DNA from: Moraxella sp. FZFQ2102
GTDB taxonomy: Bacteria > Pseudomonadota > Gammaproteobacteria > Pseudomonadales > Moraxellaceae
Assembly (NCBI RefSeq): GCF_024137865.1
Contig: NZ_CP099960.1
Location: forward strand, 558,001-622,000
Direction of reading: 5' to 3'
DNA: 64,000 nucleotides
The first letter of the stretch is position 1. The number at the start of each line of letters is the position of its first letter. Positions 60,701 to 64,000 of the stretch are shown here, piece by piece. The position numbers and the translations under genes were made by a program. The notes under the pieces were generated by a model. That model was not told the origin of the DNA and did not search any database. It worked only from the letters and a program-made list of their open reading frames with translations.

Positions 60701-61267
60701 ATGAGCAATTTGATTATCATACAAGAGATTTTGGGTAAGTTATCCCAATTACAACAAAGCGGTAAAATCACCGATCAGACCATTGATTATGTACATTTGC
60801 AATGGTTTGAAAGTGATCGCAACATTCTGCGTAAGACCAGTCAAGCAGGTCGTGAAGTGGCATTTCGCCTGCTCAAAGAAGGTGTGCGCTTGGCGCATGA
60901 TGATGTGGTCATGCTTGATGAGCAGACAGCTTTGGTTGTTGCTATTGAACCTTGTCAAGCCATCGTCTTATCACCCAAAACCCTACCTGAGATGGCGCGC
61001 GCCTGCTATGAGATTGGTAATAAGCACGCACCGCTGTTTTTGGAAGGTGATGAAGTGTTATTGCCTTTTGACAAGCCAATGTTTGCTTGGCTAGATGCCG
61101 CTGGCTTTCACCCAAGTGAGCAGATGCGCCGCCTAAGTCATGCCTTGCGCGCCAACTCTGCACAAGGACATGGACATGGTCATGACCATCACCATTATCA
61201 CGATCATGGTGATCATGCGCACAGTCACGGTCATCACCATCACCATGATCATGCGCATAAGGACTGA
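60701..61267 (+). CDS. ureE: Urease accessory nickel chaperone UreE
   Basis: A 188-residue protein that binds nickel and passes it to the urease pre-activation complex. After the two UreE domains the tail is very rich in His (GHGHGHDHHHYHDHGDHAHS is typical). ATG 60701 fits an AAAAGGA six bases before; an ATG at 60695 lacks spacing. The overlap-free gap to ureF is three bases. The His tail could also store nickel. Confidence 0.95.
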   Translation: MSNLIIIQEILGKLSQLQQSGKITDQTIDYVHLQWFESDRNILRKTSQAGREVAFRLLKEGVRLAHDDVVMLDEQTALVVAIEPCQAIVLSPKTLPEMARACYEIGNKHAPLFLEGDEVLLPFDKPMFAWLDAAGFHPSEQMRRLSHALRANSAQGHGHGHDHHHYHDHGDHAHSHGHHHHHDHAHKD

Positions 61268-61270
61268 CCC

Positions 61271-61966
61271 ATGACACAGGCGCTCACTCAGTTAGGTGCA
61301 TTGCTGCATTTGGTTGATCCTACTCTGCCAATCGGTGGTTTTAACCACTCCAATGGACTTGAGACTTTCGTCCAAGAACGCGTGGTGCACAACAAAGACA
61401 GCCTACACAGCTATGTCCAAGTACAACTACAGCAGAACTGGGCGTACAACGATGGCGCGTACTTATCCTTGGCTTATGACGCCATGATGGCAGATGATGT
61501 GCAAGCCTTGATCCAACTTGATCAAAAACTTGCCGCCACCAAAATGCCACGACAAATCCGTGACGGCGGTGCCAAGCTCGGCATTCGTTTATTAAAAATC
61601 TTTGGGCGTTATGAGACGCATCCGACTTTATTGGCATATGCAGATGCACTGACCCAAAAGCACGCCAAAGGATTTTTCCCCATTGTATTTGCCATCGTGG
61701 CAGCAGCGATGGGACTGGATAAGAGCAGTACTTTGTACGCATTTTATTATAATGCCGCGGTCGGCACTGTGACCAATGGTGTAAAACTCATTCCTTTAAG
61801 TCAGATGGATGGTCAAGATATCTTGTACGCACTGCGCACACCCATTGAACAAGCGGTGCAAAGCAGCCTAAATCCTGATCTGTCTTGGCTTGGAGCAGCC
61901 ACGGTTGCAAGCGACATTCGCGCCATGCGCCACGAACAACTTTATACACGCTTATACATGAGCTAA
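61271..61966 (+). CDS. ureF: Urease accessory protein UreF
   Basis: A 231-residue protein that, with UreD and UreG, opens the urease active site for nickel and carbon dioxide. LGALLHLVDPTLPIGGFNHS is the N-terminal signature and ETFVQERVV follows. FSPI-type C-terminus is not required. It is followed by ureJ after 25 bases. Confidence 0.94.
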   Translation: MTQALTQLGALLHLVDPTLPIGGFNHSNGLETFVQERVVHNKDSLHSYVQVQLQQNWAYNDGAYLSLAYDAMMADDVQALIQLDQKLAATKMPRQIRDGGAKLGIRLLKIFGRYETHPTLLAYADALTQKHAKGFFPIVFAIVAAAMGLDKSSTLYAFYYNAAVGTVTNGVKLIPLSQMDGQDILYALRTPIEQAVQSSLNPDLSWLGAATVASDIRAMRHEQLYTRLYMS

Positions 61967-61991
61967 TCATTTTTACACAAGGAGACTTCTT

Positions 61992-62576
61992 ATGAAACCA
62001 GTACAATCACGCACTTTAATGGCATTGACCGCGCTATTACCAAGCTTGGCAATGGCACACCCTGGTCACATGGATGGCGGTCATGCCTTTATGTCAGGGC
62101 TACTGCACCCGATTGGTGGTCTAGATCATCTACTGGCGATGGTTGCTGTCGGACTGTGGGCAGCACTATTGAGCACACGCTTTAAAAACGCTGTCTGGGC
62201 AGTGCCGACAAGCTTTGTGGCGTTGATGGTTGTCGGTTTTTTCTTTGGTTTACAATCAGGCAGCATCGCCATGACCGAACAAGCCATCGCTGCATCAGTT
62301 TTGGTCATTGGCTTGGCAGCAGCATGGGCAAAACAAGTACCTGTTGCTTTGGCATCAGTGATCGCAGCTGCATTTGCATTTTTCCACGGTGTCGCGCACG
62401 GTGCTGAAATGAGCGGCGGCGCAGCAGGTGTATTTGCCGCAGGTTTTGTACTAAGCACCATTGCACTGCATTTGGTCGGCCTTGCGTTTGGTATGGCGCT
62501 GAGCAAAAACACCCTACTGACTCGCACCGCAGGCACTGCTATCGGCTTGGCTGGTCTTAGCTTTTTCTTTATTTAA
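61992..62576 (+). CDS. ureJ: HupE/UreJ-family nickel permease
   Basis: A 194-residue membrane protein with a cleavable signal-like N-terminus (MALTALLPSLAMAHPGHMDG) and about six hydrophobic segments. The HPGHxxxGG-like and LLHPIGGLDHLLAMVAVGLW stretches with conserved His fit HupE/UreJ proteins, which take up nickel for urease or hydrogenase. It lies between ureF and ureG, so nickel supply for urease is likely. TTTCTT...HGVAHGAEMSGG is a further conserved loop. Confidence 0.88.
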   Translation: MKPVQSRTLMALTALLPSLAMAHPGHMDGGHAFMSGLLHPIGGLDHLLAMVAVGLWAALLSTRFKNAVWAVPTSFVALMVVGFFFGLQSGSIAMTEQAIAASVLVIGLAAAWAKQVPVALASVIAAAFAFFHGVAHGAEMSGGAAGVFAAGFVLSTIALHLVGLAFGMALSKNTLLTRTAGTAIGLAGLSFFFI

Positions 62577-62607
62577 ATAAACTTAACTTGATAATAACGA
62601 GAATACC

Positions 62608-63243
62608 ATGCGAAATTATATCAAAATCGGTGTCGCAGGCCCTGTAGGCGCAGGCAAGACCGCGCTGATTGAGCGACTGACACGCAAAATGGCAAATGAT
62701 TACAGCGTTGCCGTGATCACCAATGACATCTATACCAAAGAAGATGCAGAGTTTTTGACCAAAAATAGCCGCCTGCCTGCCGAGCGCATTATGGGTGTAG
62801 AAACAGGCGGCTGCCCACACACCGCCATCCGCGAAGACGCATCCATGAACCTAGAAGCTGTCGATGAGATGGTGGCGCGCTTTCCTGATGTTGAGATCGT
62901 TTTCATCGAGTCTGGCGGCGATAACTTATCAGCGACATTCAGCCCTGATTTGGCAGATGTGACTTTATTCGTCATCGATGTGGCACAAGGTGAAAAAATC
63001 CCGCGCAAAGGCGGACCAGGTATCACGCGCTCAGACTTATTGGTCATCAATAAAACCGACTTAGCACCCCATGTCGGCGCAAGCCTTGAAGTCATGCAGC
63101 GCGATGCCAGTCGTATGCGTCAGGGTCAGCCGTTTATTTTTACCAACTTAATGACCCAAGAAAACCTAGATGGCGTCATCGGTTGGATTGAAAAATACGC
63201 TCTATTAAAAGCAGTGGACGAGCCTGCTGCTTTGGTACGCTAA
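62608..63243 (+). CDS. ureG: Urease accessory GTPase UreG
   Basis: A 211-residue SIMIBI GTPase that powers nickel insertion. The P-loop is [17 protein letters not shown] (about 8-24); the nickel site is in [13 protein letters not shown] (CPH motif), and the base-recognition motif is [12 protein letters not shown]. Length is normal. It is followed after 72 bases by ureD. Confidence 0.97.
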   Translation: MRNYIKIGVAGPVGAGKTALIERLTRKMANDYSVAVITNDIYTKEDAEFLTKNSRLPAERIMGVETGGCPHTAIREDASMNLEAVDEMVARFPDVEIVFIESGGDNLSATFSPDLADVTLFVIDVAQGEKIPRKGGPGITRSDLLVINKTDLAPHVGASLEVMQRDASRMRQGQPFIFTNLMTQENLDGVIGWIEKYALLKAVDEPAALVR

Positions 63244-63315
63244 TGACCATCACTCTATGACAGCCACAGCCCATGTCTTTGATAGACCATAAGACATGGG
63301 CTTAATGGATTGACA

Positions 63316-64000
63316 ATGAAAAGTAAATTACACATCTCAACCAAGCTGAATAATCATGGCAAAACAGTACTGGATCAGTACTTCGTACAGCCACCGTTCA
63401 AGCTGATGAGCCTACCGAATAACAGCGCATGGGATACTGCATTGACAGCCATGCAGATGTCGTCTTCACCAGGGTTATTAGCAGGCGATGATCTGTCTGT
63501 CGAGATCGCTTTGGCAGCCAATACGCGCCTGATCTTGACAACACAAGCATTCACCCGTGTGCAATCCATGGATATTGGTAAGCGTGCGACACAGTCACTG
63601 AACATTCATCTGGACACAGATAGCCGCCTGCACTATGTGCCACATCCATTGGTGCTGCACAAGGACAGCGCACTAGAACAGCGCACTGACATCACGATGC
63701 GCTCAGGCAGTCAGCTGATTTTTGCTGAAGTGATTGCCATTGGTCGTGCTGCCAATGGTGAGCGGTTTGAATTTTCGCAATTTAGCTCGCACTTAACCAT
63801 TCACGAACAACATCCTGATCACAGTACCGTACTGCTCAGCGACTGTATTCAGTGGCATCCCAAATTAATGGACTTAACCGCCATCGGGCAGATGGAAGAC
63901 TATAGTCATCAAGGCATGCTGCTATTCATGCACATCGATCAAGATCCTGCAGACATCGCCGCACGCCTAAGCACCATCCAAGGCATGATAGATACTGCCG
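63316..64000 (+). CDS. ureD: Urease accessory protein UreD (partial, cut by the window end)
   Basis: The open frame starts at ATG 63316 and runs without a stop to the last base, giving 228 residues. Family features are PGLLAGDDLSVEIALAANTR, LILTTQAFTRVQSM (conserved UreD/UreH pattern) and LHYVPHPLVLHKDSALEQRT. UreD (UreH) is the scaffold that binds UreF and UreG on apo-urease. It is unusual in standing at the end of the cluster, after ureG. Only about three quarters of the usual 270-300 residues are visible. Confidence 0.93.
   Translation, partial: MKSKLHISTKLNNHGKTVLDQYFVQPPFKLMSLPNNSAWDTALTAMQMSSSPGLLAGDDLSVEIALAANTRLILTTQAFTRVQSMDIGKRATQSLNIHLDTDSRLHYVPHPLVLHKDSALEQRTDITMRSGSQLIFAEVIAIGRAANGERFEFSQFSSHLTIHEQHPDHSTVLLSDCIQWHPKLMDLTAIGQMEDYSHQGMLLFMHIDQDPADIAARLSTIQGMIDTA

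Overview
The window looks like chromosomal core and near-core DNA of a gammaproteobacterium in the Moraxellaceae, most likely Moraxella or a close relative. This rests on the style of the proteins: an RpoH whose core resembles Acinetobacter-type RpoH, a MurJ/AmpD pair, a wax ester synthase/DGAT, an Opp transporter, an MCR-type phosphoethanolamine transferase family member, a urease cluster and moderate base composition. No species is claimed. No phage, integron, CRISPR array, rRNA or intact insertion sequence was seen. Start codons were chosen from ribosome-binding sites and family N-termini, so some remain uncertain.

Layout. 1-3.3 kb: oppBCDF peptide importer (oppB cut by the window edge). 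3.3-10.2 kb: a TusA-like protein, RpoH with a long acidic N-terminal extension, DUF423, ThiS, a nitrilase-family amidase, an SDR protein, a large DUF4105 outer-envelope protein and AmpD. 10.3-13.4 kb: MurJ, then a 525-bp repeat-bearing gap (a REP doublet and a Correia-like miniature element), a small DUF697-like protein and a 7Fe ferredoxin. 13.5-16.6 kb: an amino-acid symporter (agcS) whose reading frame is broken by a TAG near its 5' end, and a uracil/xanthine-type permease. 16.9-24.6 kb: thioesterase, TPMT-like methyltransferase, ileS-lspA, LysE-type exporter, FkpB, PlsC-like acyltransferase, SlyD. 24.8-31.8 kb: M61 peptidase with PDZ, a basic secreted small protein, RluE-like pseudouridine synthase, a chimeric OmpA protein, a rhomboid protease and PhzF. 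31.8-41.7 kb: ccmBA, YbjN, histone-deacetylase-like, phosphoethanolamine transferase, valS and a DASS transporter. 41.8-48.4 kb: two YbjQ paralogues, UPF0149, a tiny acidic protein, ytjB/serB divergent pair, SCP2 protein, bioB, hemJ. 48.5-56.5 kb: enoyl-CoA hydratase family, yaaA, nuclease, four tRNA genes (Leu; Pro, Arg, His), a second DUF4105 protein, rhodanese, thiG with a structured leader, and a wax ester synthase. 56.5-57.4 kb: an AT-rich gap with a 43-codon gene. 57.4-64 kb: urea transporter and ureA-B-C-E-F-J-G-D (ureD cut by the window edge).

Functional themes. The last 6.6 kb is one coherent unit: urea uptake, the three urease subunits, nickel delivery (UreE, UreG, UreJ) and activation (UreF, UreD), read from a strong promoter in AT-rich DNA. 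Cell-wall recycling and synthesis (AmpD, MurJ), lipoprotein maturation (LspA) and lipid A/core decoration (phosphoethanolamine transferase) recur. ThiS and ThiG, partners in thiazole synthesis, sit about 49 kb apart. The most notable unexplained items are: the structured RNA between the thiG promoter and start, the broken agcS with an attenuator-like leader, the two kinds of miniature repeat downstream of murJ, the Asp-rich RpoH extension and the 43-codon gene facing the urease promoter region.
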